Part shown: positions 50,965 to 62,042 of the stretch, piece by piece
Layout of the letters: every line of letters begins with the position of its first letter
Position numbering within the stretch: position 1 is the stretch's first letter
Assembly: GCF_003991975.1 (NCBI RefSeq)
Contig: NZ_CP029822.1
Span: forward strand, 2,443,648-2,507,647
Reading direction: 5' to 3'
DNA: 64,000 nucleotides
DNA from: Entomomonas moraniae
GTDB lineage: Bacteria > Pseudomonadota > Gammaproteobacteria > Pseudomonadales > Pseudomonadaceae
Position numbers and translations under genes: made by a program
The notes under the pieces: model-generated
Databases searched by the model: none
Seen by the model: only the letters and a program-made list of their open reading frames with translations
Told to the model about the DNA's origin: nothing

Positions 50965-51040
50965 TGGTGGAGCCAAGGAGGATCGAACTCCTGACCTCCT
51001 GCGTGCAAAGCAGGCGCTCTCCCAGCTGAGCTATGGCCCA
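50965..51040 (-). tRNA. tRNA-Ala (anticodon TGC)
   Basis: 76-nt tRNA with encoded CCA in the 16S-23S spacer. The anticodon loop CTTTGCACG gives TGC (read GCA codons). The alanine identity pair G3-U70 is present. Oddity: the first base (51040) is T on the minus strand, where the usual sequence is GGGGCCA, so the 1-72 pair is U-C instead of G-C. The other six acceptor pairs are normal. Confidence 0.93.
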
Positions 51041-51046
51041 TTCATT

Positions 51047-51123
<77 letters not shown>

Positions 51124-51171
51124 TAATCTGTCGACTTCTCAGGCCTTAGCCCAATCTTGTTCTCTTCAATA

Positions 51172-51207
51172 TAAATCAAGTAATTCGTGTGGGTACTTGC
51201 AGTACCA
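51172..51207 (-). other. 16S rRNA processing stem, 3' side
   Basis: This stretch is a near-perfect inverted repeat of 52832-52871 in the 16S leader (shared TAAATCAAGTAA and TCGTGTGGGT blocks). In the transcript the two enclose 16S and should be the RNase III cleavage stem. Confidence 0.75.
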
Positions 51208-51216
51208 GCTTTCGTT

Positions 51217-52741
<1,525 letters not shown>

Positions 52742-52831
52742 TAAATCTTTTGCTTCATAAGAAGCGAAAACGGCTCAGTAATTAATCGAAAACTCTATTC
52801 TATGACGAGTATTTCGTATTACTGATATCTT

Positions 52832-52871
52832 GTACCAGTACTACAAACACCCACACGATTTACTTGATTTA
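52832..52871 (-). other. 16S rRNA processing stem, 5' side
   Basis: Leader segment complementary to 51172-51207 beyond the 16S 3' end, with few mismatches over about 34 nt. It lies between the leader boxA and the 16S 5' end, the expected place for the RNase III stem. Confidence 0.75.
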
Positions 52872-52874
52872 TTT

Positions 52875-52885
52875 TGTTAAAGAAC
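52875..52885 (-). promoter_or_regulatory. boxA antitermination site in the rRNA leader
   Basis: Minus-strand GTTCTTTAACA, 40 nt downstream of the promoter's -10 element and identical to the boxA in the spacer at 50885-50895. Confidence 0.7.
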
Positions 52886-52924
52886 GGTTGTCTGCGTTTG
52901 CTTTCAACTTCAGACGAGGCGCGC

Positions 52925-52952
52925 ATTCTACGCCTTTTTTTATCTTTGTCAA
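52925..52952 (-). promoter_or_regulatory. rRNA operon promoter
   Basis: Minus-strand TTGACA (52947-52952), a 16-nt spacer, then TAGAAT (52925-52930) and a GCGCGCC discriminator. The GC-rich discriminator is typical of stringently controlled stable-RNA promoters. An A/T-rich stretch (about 52955-53025) upstream resembles an UP element. Only one promoter was seen. Confidence 0.85.
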
Positions 52953-53035
52953 CGTATCTTTAATCTTTTTTTTGATTTGTTTTTAACTTAAATCGAAAAA
53001 ATTTTTACGTAGCAAGGACGAAACATTTTATAGAT

Positions 53036-53911
53036 TTATTCAGCCTTGTCAACTGTTTTTTGTAAATCAACTCTCTTTTTAAAACTCAATAAATATTGTA
53101 TTGGTCCTGAGACAGTATAAGCTAAGAAGATGCATAATAAGGCATAAGCAGGAGCTGTACCAATAACAGCAAATAATAATATGATGATAAGTATCGCTAT
53201 GAATGGTACTCTGCCTTTCATATCAAATGTTTTAAAACTGTAATATTTTATATTGCTAACCATTAATAATCCAGATGCCGCTACTAGAGGTAACATCAAG
53301 TACACTAGATTTTCACCTGAAAATTCAAGCGTATTGAAAGACCATACACTACTTGCAACGACAGCGGCAGCTGAAGGACTAGCCAGTCCTATGAAGTAGC
53401 GCTTATCCACAGATCCTATTTGCACATTAAACCTAGCCAATCTTAATGCTGCACAAGCAACATAAATAAATGCTACCATCCACCCTATTTTTCCTGATGT
53501 TGATAATGACCATTGGAAGGCTAGTATTGCAGGAGCCAATCCAAAAGCTACCATATCAGATAAAGAATCATATTCTGCACCAAAAGCGCTTTGGGTATTA
53601 GTAAATCTGGCTACCCGCCCATCTAGCCCGTCCAGTATCATGGCAATGAAAATAGCAATGGCGCCATAGGTAAAGTAATCTCTAGCTACCTCTATACCCT
53701 CTTGACTTAATGCGACAGGGGCATACATTGCGCTAACAATCGAATAAAATCCTGCAAATAATGCAGCAGTAGTGAATAGATTTGGCAGCAAATACACACC
53801 TTTTCTAGGTATTTTTTGCCCTTTTTCATCAGAAACCTCTTCAATGTACTCATCAACCGGAATCGTTATTTTAGATGTCTCACTACTTTGTTCATTAGGT
53901 TGATCTGTCAT
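53036..53911 (-). CDS. pssA: CDP-diacylglycerol-serine O-phosphatidyltransferase
   Basis: Type II integral-membrane phosphatidylserine synthase, first step towards phosphatidylethanolamine; 291 aa. The CDP-alcohol phosphotransferase motif DGLDGRVARFT...FGAEYDSLSDM has all catalytic aspartates and glycines. About seven helices follow a polar N-terminal segment (to about residue 38). ATG 53911 has GGAG seven bases upstream. It lies downstream of ilvC in Pseudomonas as well. The 334-nt gap before ilvC (53912-54245) holds only the ilvC terminator and AT-rich sequence. Confidence 0.95.
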   Translation of the reverse strand: MTDQPNEQSSETSKITIPVDEYIEEVSDEKGQKIPRKGVYLLPNLFTTAALFAGFYSIVSAMYAPVALSQEGIEVARDYFTYGAIAIFIAMILDGLDGRVARFTNTQSAFGAEYDSLSDMVAFGLAPAILAFQWSLSTSGKIGWMVAFIYVACAALRLARFNVQIGSVDKRYFIGLASPSAAAVVASSVWSFNTLEFSGENLVYLMLPLVAASGLLMVSNIKYYSFKTFDMKGRVPFIAILIIILLFAVIGTAPAYALLCIFLAYTVSGPIQYLLSFKKRVDLQKTVDKAE

Positions 53912-54205
53912 AAAAATACTCCTTAAGCGTTATCATTTTTCTTAATACATATATCATAGAATATTTTCATAAATCATTTCTTAGATATAACTATTGTAAT
54001 AAGTTATGCCAAACATTTTCAGTCATTATATATTAAATAAGTAAAAGTAAATATTTATGATTATCTTACTTAAAGATTATAAAAATATTCTGATTTTGAA
54101 TAAGTGGAATTCTCTGACCTATTTTTACGTAACGATGTGTAAAACATGCAAAATAAATAACCTTATCCATCTCATTGTTAATTTTTATTTCTTTTCAAAA
54201 AATAA

Positions 54206-54229
54206 AAAACGCGGCTTATGCCGCGTTTT
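54206..54229 (-). terminator. Intrinsic terminator of ilvC
   Basis: Perfect 10-bp stem (AAAACGCGGC/GCCGCGTTTT) with a four-base loop. On the minus strand it is followed by TTATTTTTT. It ends the ilvIHC unit. Confidence 0.88.
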
Positions 54230-54245
54230 CAAAATTACTAATTAA

Positions 54246-55262
<1,017 letters not shown>

Positions 55263-55343
55263 TTATATTTTCCTTTAAGTTTAAAATGTTAATAATTAAC
55301 TTGTTAGATATATTAAAAAATAAATCTTTTCTGAACATTTATT

Positions 55344-55838
55344 TTAAATACTTAAAACTTTATCTGCTCTTGAGATTCCCGTTACACCAGTGCGAACTAC
55401 CTCAACAATCGTCGACATTGTTCCAATAGCAGCGATAAAGTTATCCACTTTATTGCTATTTCCCGATAATTGTATCGTATATAAATTAGGAGTCACATCC
55501 ACGATTTGACCTCTAAAAATATCGGCCGTTCGTTTTACTTCCGATCTTTGTGAGCCTAACGCTCTGACTTTGATTAATAGAAGCTCTCTCTCAATATGAT
55601 CGCTTTCTGATAGATTGACTAATTTAACAACCTCAATTAACTTATTAAGGTTTTTAGTAATCTGCTCTATAACCTCTGGCTTATCTTGAGTTGTCAAGGT
55701 CAATCGAGACACTGTTGGATCTTCAGTTGCTGCTACTGTCAAACTTTCAATGTTGTAATTTCTCTGGGAGAATAAACCAATAACACGCGATAAAGCACCA
55801 GGTTCGTTCTCCATAAGTAAAGAGATTGTATGACGCAT
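55344..55838 (-). CDS. ilvH: Acetolactate synthase small (regulatory) subunit
   Basis: Regulatory subunit that confers valine feedback inhibition on IlvI; 164 aa. An N-terminal ACT domain (SLLMENEPGALSRVIGLFSQRNYNIESL) carries the valine-binding loop, followed by the IVEVVRTGVTGISR C-terminal region. The ATG at 55838 directly abuts the ilvI stop codon with no spacer, so translation is coupled. Confidence 0.97.
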   Translation of the reverse strand: MRHTISLLMENEPGALSRVIGLFSQRNYNIESLTVAATEDPTVSRLTLTTQDKPEVIEQITKNLNKLIEVVKLVNLSESDHIERELLLIKVRALGSQRSEVKRTADIFRGQIVDVTPNLYTIQLSGNSNKVDNFIAAIGTMSTIVEVVRTGVTGISRADKVLSI

Positions 55839-57563
55839 TTAGGTACGCTCCGTTTTACTTAACCACATATCGCGCATTGAACCATCACGAATTTGCATAG
55901 GATAAACATGTTCACTTGCATCTGTTTTGATATTCATAAACACAAGGCGATCTTTTAAAGAGAAAGCCTCTTGCATAGCGCCATGTAGCTGCGATGCATC
56001 CTCAACATTAATGCCTACATGCCCATAAGACTCAACCAATTTTTTAAAGTCTGGTAGTGATGTCATATAGGAATGAGAGTAACGGCTATTATATTGCATG
56101 TCTTGCCATTGTCTGACCATTCCCAAAACACCATTATTTAAGCAAATAATTTTAACTGGTAAATCATATTGCAAACAGGTAGAAAGCTCCTGAATATTCA
56201 TCTGAATGCTACCTTCACCTGTTACACAAGCTACATTTGCATCAGGAAAACTTAACTTTATTCCCATAGCAGCGGGGAAACCAAACCCCATGGTTCCCAA
56301 ACCGCCTGAGTTTATCCATCGGTTAGGCTTGTCAAAAAGATAGTGTTGTGCCGCAAACATTTGGTGCTGACCAACATCAGAGGTTATATATGTATCGCTA
56401 TCTTTAGTTACGTCATAAAGCGTATTAATAACAAACTCTGGCTTTATGATACTTTGATCATCCTTATCATATGGGAATAACCCTTTACTACGCCATTCAT
56501 TAATTTGTTTCCACCAATCAACTAATTGTTCTGGAGGCTTTTCCGAGGTAAGCTCATTCACTACAGCTATCATTTCGGATAAAACATTATCTACAGGCCC
56601 TACAATAGGGATATCTGCTTTAATTGTTTTCGAAATAGAAGCAGGATCAATATCAATGTGGATAATTTTTGCATTAGGGCAGAATTTTTTTATATCATTC
56701 GTAACTCGATCATCAAAACGCATTCCTACAGCAAGGATAACATCACTGTGGTGCATAGCCATATTAGTTGTGTAACTACCATGCATTCCCGGCATGCCAA
56801 TGAATTGTTTGTCTGATCCAGGATAACCACCTAAGCCCATTAATGTATTAGCAACAGGTAAATTTAATTTACGAGCTAACTCAGTTATCTGTGCTGATGC
56901 AAAGCCTAAAACCACCCCACCACCTGAACAAACCACAGGTCTTTTTGCTGATAGCAATAACTCTGCAGCTTTACGAATCTGACCTGAGTGTCCACGCTGG
57001 ACTGGATTATACGAGCGTAACCTCACATGCTTTGGAAAAACATATTCGAACTTTTCTGCAGGATTGCAAGTATCTTTAGGTATATCAACAACAACAGGCC
57101 CTGGTCTTCCCGATTCAGCAATATAAAAAGCCTTTCGCATAATTTCAGGAATTTCTGATGCATGCCTAACCATAAAGCTATGTTTTACGATAGGTCTTGA
57201 AACTCCCACCATGTCAACTTCTTGAAATGCATCAGAACCTATTAATGAAGTAGCTACCTGCCCAGAAATAACAACCATCGGGATAGAGTCCATAAATGCC
57301 GTAGCTATACCTGTAACGGCATTTGTAGCACCAGGACCAGAGGTAACAAATACGACACCCGCTTTACCCGTTGCACGAGCATATCCATCTGCCATATGGG
57401 TTGCTGCTTGCTCATGACGAACTAAAATATGTGTTAATTCTTTTTCTTTAAACAATGCATCATAAAGATGTAATAATGCGCCACCGGGATATCCGTATAT
57501 ATATTTTACACCTTCATCGCGTAAAAAACGAACAACCATTTCCGCGCCAGATAATAATTCCAC
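55839..57563 (-). CDS. ilvI: Acetolactate synthase large subunit
   Basis: Thiamine-diphosphate and FAD enzyme making acetolactate and acetohydroxybutyrate, first step common to valine, leucine and isoleucine; 574 aa. [31 protein letters not shown] with the catalytic Glu, [16 protein letters not shown], and the ThDP-binding [17 protein letters not shown]...[12 protein letters not shown] are present. Translation starts at GTG 57563 with GAGG nine bases upstream. A long structured leader (about 57564-57817) precedes it. Forms an operon with ilvH and probably ilvC. Confidence 0.98.
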   Translation of the reverse strand: MELLSGAEMVVRFLRDEGVKYIYGYPGGALLHLYDALFKEKELTHILVRHEQAATHMADGYARATGKAGVVFVTSGPGATNAVTGIATAFMDSIPMVVISGQVATSLIGSDAFQEVDMVGVSRPIVKHSFMVRHASEIPEIMRKAFYIAESGRPGPVVVDIPKDTCNPAEKFEYVFPKHVRLRSYNPVQRGHSGQIRKAAELLLSAKRPVVCSGGGVVLGFASAQITELARKLNLPVANTLMGLGGYPGSDKQFIGMPGMHGSYTTNMAMHHSDVILAVGMRFDDRVTNDIKKFCPNAKIIHIDIDPASISKTIKADIPIVGPVDNVLSEMIAVVNELTSEKPPEQLVDWWKQINEWRSKGLFPYDKDDQSIIKPEFVINTLYDVTKDSDTYITSDVGQHQMFAAQHYLFDKPNRWINSGGLGTMGFGFPAAMGIKLSFPDANVACVTGEGSIQMNIQELSTCLQYDLPVKIICLNNGVLGMVRQWQDMQYNSRYSHSYMTSLPDFKKLVESYGHVGINVEDASQLHGAMQEAFSLKDRLVFMNIKTDASEHVYPMQIRDGSMRDMWLSKTERT

Positions 57564-57635
57564 GCTTGTTTACCTCGTTAAGCCATTACTCACTAAATTT
57601 AGGTATATAAGTCCTTCACTAGCAAAACATGCACG

Positions 57636-57760
57636 AAAAAATCGCCGACTATATCAGCTGCTAGCTAATAAACTTAAGAAAACTCATTGTGGCGAGTTTT
57701 CTAACCCGAAGCGAGGTAACGCATTATGGGTAAACTAAAGTCGGCGCTGGTAAGCGCCAT
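57636..57760 (-). promoter_or_regulatory. Candidate attenuator leader of ilvIH
   Basis: On the minus strand, segments within this leader can pair in competing ways. GGCGCT/AGCGCC forms a hairpin (57743-57758), and AGAAAACTC/GAGTTTTCT forms a 9-bp hairpin (57677-57702). CGCCGACT (57739-57746) can also pair with AGTCGGCG (57643-57650), which is followed by six T. A small ORF (57701-57760) overlaps the first segments. This resembles transcription attenuation but is predicted by eye only. Confidence 0.45.
57701..57760 (-). CDS. Possible 19-aa leader peptide upstream of ilvIH
   Basis: Small frame MALTSADFSLPIMRYLASG in the ilvI leader, with GAG eight bases before the ATG. It contains three leucines and one isoleucine, not the dense run of branched-chain codons of classical ilv leader peptides, so a sensing role is uncertain. 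Its coding sequence provides the 5' arms of the leader RNA stems. Confidence 0.35.
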   Translation of the reverse strand: MALTSADFSLPIMRYLASG

Positions 57761-57811
57761 GTTACTAACTCTGTTATTTCTAAACTAACAATAATTAGTG
57801 CTCTGGCTATT

Positions 57812-57840
57812 ATTGTTGTAGTTAATGGATCATAAGTCAA
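57812..57840 (-). promoter_or_regulatory. Possible sigma70 promoter of ilvIH
   Basis: Minus-strand TTGACT (57835-57840), 17-nt spacer, AACAAT (57812-57817). Transcription would begin about 240 nt before the ilvI start, giving a long leader. The remaining gap to 58035 is AT-rich with nothing recognised. Confidence 0.45.
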
Positions 57841-58035
57841 GCGCTATTAGCCCCACAGGGAAAAATTCGCTATAAAAATCCAAGACCAACCAAAAAAACA
57901 TGCCATTTTAAAATAAAATCGCAATAAAAAGAAATTTTTTAATTTATTTTACCAAGCTAATGTATACTCTCAGAATAAAACACTAACTTAATTAAATTTT
58001 TACGTTAAAAGCAATACTATAACTCTTTCTGTTGC

Positions 58036-58533
58036 TTAGTAATCTTGGCAGTTTTCTTTAATCTTACTTTGCAAGTCATTAATTTTGGTGGATAGCTCTT
58101 CAGAAGTCAAACGCCTTACCACACCATCTACATTTACCTTAGCTCGTGGATAGTTGGTATAAGTAGCTAGATCTTTTCGCATACTCTCACAAACTACTTT
58201 CAACTGCGCGCCATCCTGAGCTGCTTTTTCTTGAGCTGCCTGATTATAAGCTGCTTGTTTATCATCAACTTCTTTCTTATCTACCTGATTATCTTTAACT
58301 TGCTCTTTTTGATTTTCTTGTTTTGCTTTTTCTTCTGCTCGAAGTCTAGCAGCTAATGACGCTGTTGTTTCCTCTTTAGCCTCTGGCTTTTTAACATTAG
58401 CCTCAACTACCGCTGGAGGTTTTGAACTGTAATGAACTTGACCATTGGAGTCTACCCAACGGTAGGTTGATTGTGCAATAGCTGAAAAAGAAAGAACCAG
58501 TAAACTTGATATCAATAAAATAGTATATTTCAT
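58036..58533 (-). CDS. DUF4124 domain exported protein
   Basis: 165-aa exported protein: signal peptide MKYTILLISSLLVLSFSAIAQ, then a DUF4124 domain (TYRWVDSNGQVHYSSKPP), an Ala/Lys/Glu/Gln-rich coiled-coil segment (about 50-105), and a C-terminal region (CESMRKDLATYTNYPRAKVNVDG) common in Pseudomonas homologues. Predicted periplasmic, possibly cell-envelope associated. ATG 58533 has AAGGAG before it; the frame extends 21 nt further upstream. It lies divergent from the M23 peptidase gene, which also has a DUF4124-like N-terminus. Confidence 0.85.
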   Translation of the reverse strand: MKYTILLISSLLVLSFSAIAQSTYRWVDSNGQVHYSSKPPAVVEANVKKPEAKEETTASLAARLRAEEKAKQENQKEQVKDNQVDKKEVDDKQAAYNQAAQEKAAQDGAQLKVVCESMRKDLATYTNYPRAKVNVDGVVRRLTSEELSTKINDLQSKIKENCQDY

Positions 58534-58744
58534 ATATACTCCTTTTTTAAACATTAATTGTAACGGACATTACTCATTCTTAGAACAAAATATACTACGT
58601 AACGTCAATAAATAATTAAGAATTTTCAGTACTTCTAGTAGCCACTATTATATAATATTGTTACGAATAAATAATAGGATAACGCCTGATTTATTTTAAT
58701 TTAAATTAAATACAGCTTATTATGGGATGGGGATTATAAAATAT

Positions 58745-59656
58745 ATGGCTATAAGTTTAAGGCAAAATAAATATTTTTTTGCACTCATATTTTGCTACTC
58801 TTGTTGTGTTATAGCTACTCCTACAATCTATCAGCATATAGACAAAAATGGTGTTATTACCTACACTGACCAAGCACTTCCAGGCTCAAAAACTGTTGAA
58901 TTCAATGATGAAATTATTGAACACATTGAGAATCAAGTACACTTAAACATCGTAAAGCATGAGGGTGGAGAAACATTAAAGATAAAAAATGATCTTTATG
59001 CTCCTGTTGAAATTAAATTGAAGCTGGAAGAGTTAACCAATGTTGTCGGCGCGACTAATAAAGAATTACACTGGATCCTACCTGCTAGAAAGGAAATACG
59101 CTTGGTAACACTAGCTCCTTATGATAAGTCAAAGCCTATGCACTATAAACCTGTACTTTCTTACGCATTAGGAGACCCCAGACTTAGACCAGAACCCTAC
59201 AGATATCCATTGCCTTGGAGAGGAGGCCCATTTTATCAATCACAAGGGCCTTCAGGAAAATTCAGCCACAATGGTCCCAAAGGGCGCTATGCAAGAGATA
59301 TTAGTATGCCTGAAGGAACACCTATTATTGCAGCACGCTCAGGGATCGCCATAAAAGTCGAAAATAGCCAAACCGACAAAGGAGATAACCCTGCTGGAAA
59401 CTTCATTCGTATCCTACATAGCGATGGAACAATGAGTGTCTACTTACACCTTAAAAGAGGCTCTATTTCCCCGAAAGAGGGAGATAAAGTCAAAGTCGGG
59501 GACTTTATCGCCTTATCAGGAAATACTGGCCGTAGTACAGGCCCTCATTTACACTTCGTCATCCAGCGTAACACAGGTATGTCCGTAATATCCATTCCCT
59601 ACGAATTTACCCAACCAGTTACTAGCAAAACTATCTATATGGAGGATAGCAAATAA
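58745..59656 (+). CDS. M23 family peptidase with DUF4124-like N-terminus
   Basis: 303-aa exported peptidoglycan endopeptidase-type protein. A hydrophobic N-terminal signal (about 10-25), a DUF4124-like segment (TIYQHIDKNGVITYTDQALPG), a linker domain, then the M23 (LytM) domain with the zinc motif: His in FSHNGPKGRYARDISM with the following Asp, HLKRG, and GPHLHFVIQ near the end. The metal ligands appear complete, so it may be active, unlike degenerate LytM regulators. Start uncertain: ATG 58745 fits the GGGG sequence better; ATG 58727 would add six residues. Confidence 0.87.
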   Translation: MAISLRQNKYFFALIFCYSCCVIATPTIYQHIDKNGVITYTDQALPGSKTVEFNDEIIEHIENQVHLNIVKHEGGETLKIKNDLYAPVEIKLKLEELTNVVGATNKELHWILPARKEIRLVTLAPYDKSKPMHYKPVLSYALGDPRLRPEPYRYPLPWRGGPFYQSQGPSGKFSHNGPKGRYARDISMPEGTPIIAARSGIAIKVENSQTDKGDNPAGNFIRILHSDGTMSVYLHLKRGSISPKEGDKVKVGDFIALSGNTGRSTGPHLHFVIQRNTGMSVISIPYEFTQPVTSKTIYMEDSK

Positions 59657-59670
59657 TCATCTACGCTATA

Positions 59671-61029
59671 TCATTTATGAAGATTACTTTCTTCAAGTTT
59701 CGTTACTTTAGCCAATAAAATTCTTGGACCTTTCATTTTTTTTACTGTAATGCTTAATCCTTCTGTTTCAAGCACTTCCTCCTCTTGAGGAACCCGACTA
59801 AGTGTCTCATAAATTAAACCCGCCATAGTCTCAGCAGAAACATGGTCAAGATCAACACCTAATAAACGCTCAATCTTGAAAAGAGGTGTATCTCCTCTCA
59901 CTAAGAGCTTTCCGGGTTGGAATGCTAAAACTCCACGCTCTGTTTTCCTGTGCTCATCCTGAATATCACCGACCAGCACCTCTAATACATCTTCCATCGT
60001 TAAGAAGCCAACCACTTTACCATCAGCCTCTTCAACCAAAGCAAAATGTACTCCGCCTTGTTTAAAATGCTCAAGCAAAGCGCCCAAAGGCATTCTTTTA
60101 GAAACTTTTTCAATAGGACGGGATAAGTCCTCAAGATCAAGCTTAAAGTCCATCGCTTCGCCATGAGCAGTAGCCAACTCTAATAGCAAATCTTTGATAT
60201 GTAATATACTAATAAACTCAGCCGTCGCTACATCATAAATAGGATAGCGGCTATATTTATAACGTTTTACTATTTCTAAAACATCATCTAGAGAAGCAAT
60301 CGACTCAATATAAATTAAATCTTCACGAGAGTTTGCCCAATCAACAACCTCTAATTCCGCCATCTCAACCACAGAGGCAAGAACTTGCATTTCACCACTT
60401 TGAGCATTACGAGCACCTTTTGAGTGTAAAATAAGCTTTAGCTCATCCCGTGTGTAGTAATGTTCATTATCATTTATCTCAGACTGACCTGCTATTCGCA
60501 AAATGGCATTAGCACTGTGATTAAGTAACCAAATGGCGGGATACATACTCCAATAAAACAAATACAATGGCACCGCAGTCCATAGTGAGAGCCTTTCTGG
60601 CTGTCTAATTGCCCAAGATTTCGGAGCTAATTCACCAACAACAATATGTAAGTATGAAATAACAAAGAAGGCTGTAAAAAAAGAAACACCTTTAATAACC
60701 TCTGGAGACTTAACATCCAATAGGTTTAAAAGTGGCGTAATAAGTTCCGCAAAAGCGGGTTCTCCTACCCAGCCTAATCCGAGCGAGGCTAAAGTAATCC
60801 CTAGCTGACATGCGGATAAATAAGCATCTAATTGGTTATGAACTTTTTTAAGGATACGCCCGCGCCAACCGTTCACCTTGGCCAAACTTTCTACGCGCGT
60901 CGCACGTAGTTTGACCATAGCAAACTCAGCGCCAACAAAGAAGCCATTAAGTAATACTAGGAAAAGGGCAAATAAAACTAATAAAATATCTGAGGAGTAA
61001 AAAAGCAAACTGTTCGTATCAGGGTCCAT
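59671..61029 (-). CDS. CNNM/CorC-type membrane protein with CBS domains
   Basis: 452-aa inner-membrane protein of the hemolysin/CNNM family. A CNNM transmembrane domain (about 1-200; NGFFVGAEFAMVKLRATRVE, LDAYLSACQLGITLASLGLGW) precedes a CBS pair (about 215-345; YSRYPIYDVATAEFISILHIKDLL and VGFLTMEDVLEVLVGDIQDE) and a C-terminal CorC_HlyC domain (about 365-445). Relatives export or regulate Mg2+ and other divalent ions; a true haemolysin role is not supported. The start ATG 61029 lacks a clear ribosome-binding site. Nearest neighbour ubiA is on the same strand. Confidence 0.88.
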   Translation of the reverse strand: MDPDTNSLLFYSSDILLVLFALFLVLLNGFFVGAEFAMVKLRATRVESLAKVNGWRGRILKKVHNQLDAYLSACQLGITLASLGLGWVGEPAFAELITPLLNLLDVKSPEVIKGVSFFTAFFVISYLHIVVGELAPKSWAIRQPERLSLWTAVPLYLFYWSMYPAIWLLNHSANAILRIAGQSEINDNEHYYTRDELKLILHSKGARNAQSGEMQVLASVVEMAELEVVDWANSREDLIYIESIASLDDVLEIVKRYKYSRYPIYDVATAEFISILHIKDLLLELATAHGEAMDFKLDLEDLSRPIEKVSKRMPLGALLEHFKQGGVHFALVEEADGKVVGFLTMEDVLEVLVGDIQDEHRKTERGVLAFQPGKLLVRGDTPLFKIERLLGVDLDHVSAETMAGLIYETLSRVPQEEEVLETEGLSITVKKMKGPRILLAKVTKLEESNLHK

Positions 61030-61109
61030 ATTTTTTTAACTGTTATTAATGAAGCGTTATATCATGCAGTCTATTAACATTATGTGCAAGTATTCTGAGC
61101 AAATATTTA

Positions 61110-62003
61110 TTATTGCACCATGTAATTTATGATTACCCCTATAAAAATAGCAAGCCCCGCCCAATGATTATGCAGAAAAGCATTAAAGCAACCCATAGGG
61201 TTTGAGTCAGTAGTTGACTTATATTCCCAAATAAAACATAACAGCGCAACAAGAATACCCATATAGAAATAAACATTAAAATTTAAATATAGCCCAACAA
61301 CAATAAAACCAATTAAATTCACACTCTGTAAAATAAAAATGATTAATCGATCATTCTCCCCAAAAGCAATAGCTGTCGATTTTATACCTATTTTTAAATC
61401 ATCCTCTCGGTCAGAAATCGCATAGTAAGTATCAAAACCTATCGTCCATGCAACATTAGCAAAGAAAAGAATCCATCCGTACCAAGGTAAAAAACCTTCT
61501 TGCGCTGTAAATGTCATCAAAATCCCCCATGAATACGCCGCACCTAGAACCACTTGAGGATAGTGAGTAAAACGCTTCATAAAAGGATAGGTTGCAGCAA
61601 CAGCTACTGCACCAAATGACAAATAAATAGTTGCTAAATTAGTACACATAGCGAGCAAGAGGCAAATCAATAATAAAATAAAAAAGAATACAAAGGCCTC
61701 TTTTGAAGAGATTCGTTTTCCTGCCAAGGGTCTCGCTTTAGTACGCTCCACATGACCGTCAAAATCACGATCGGCAAAGTCATTAATAATACAACCAGCT
61801 GACCGCATTAATACAACACCTATAAAAAAAATAATAACATTTTTAATAGAAGGTTGACCTGCGCCTGCAATCCATAAAGCTGTCAAAGTAGGCCAGAGTA
61901 ACAAATAAATACCTATCGGTTTCTCAAGTCGAATCAATTGCACAAAATCCCATGCTCTCGGATGTAATTTATCAGAAAAACTTTTTAGCCATTGAACATA
62001 CAT
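61110..62003 (-). CDS. ubiA: 4-hydroxybenzoate octaprenyltransferase
   Basis: Membrane prenyltransferase that attaches the polyprenyl tail to 4-hydroxybenzoate in ubiquinone synthesis; 297 aa with about nine helices. The two aspartate-rich motifs are complete: [21 protein letters not shown] and [40 protein letters not shown] near the N-terminus is typical. It works directly after UbiC, whose gene is 40 kb upstream in the window. In Pseudomonas the two are adjacent. Confidence 0.97.
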   Translation of the reverse strand: MYVQWLKSFSDKLHPRAWDFVQLIRLEKPIGIYLLLWPTLTALWIAGAGQPSIKNVIIFFIGVVLMRSAGCIINDFADRDFDGHVERTKARPLAGKRISSKEAFVFFFILLLICLLLAMCTNLATIYLSFGAVAVAATYPFMKRFTHYPQVVLGAAYSWGILMTFTAQEGFLPWYGWILFFANVAWTIGFDTYYAISDREDDLKIGIKSTAIAFGENDRLIIFILQSVNLIGFIVVGLYLNFNVYFYMGILVALLCFIWEYKSTTDSNPMGCFNAFLHNHWAGLAIFIGVIINYMVQ

Positions 62004-62042
62004 CTTTATACCTATCGATTTTATTATGTCATTTTCAATTCA

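Noticed and set aside
53912..54245. 62-codon plus-strand frame between pssA and ilvC
   Set aside because: It runs across the ilvC terminator, has no ribosome-binding site and is made mostly of codons expected from AT-rich noncoding DNA.
58722..58739. ATG at 58722 as the start of the M23 peptidase
   Set aside because: That frame ends at TAA after five codons.
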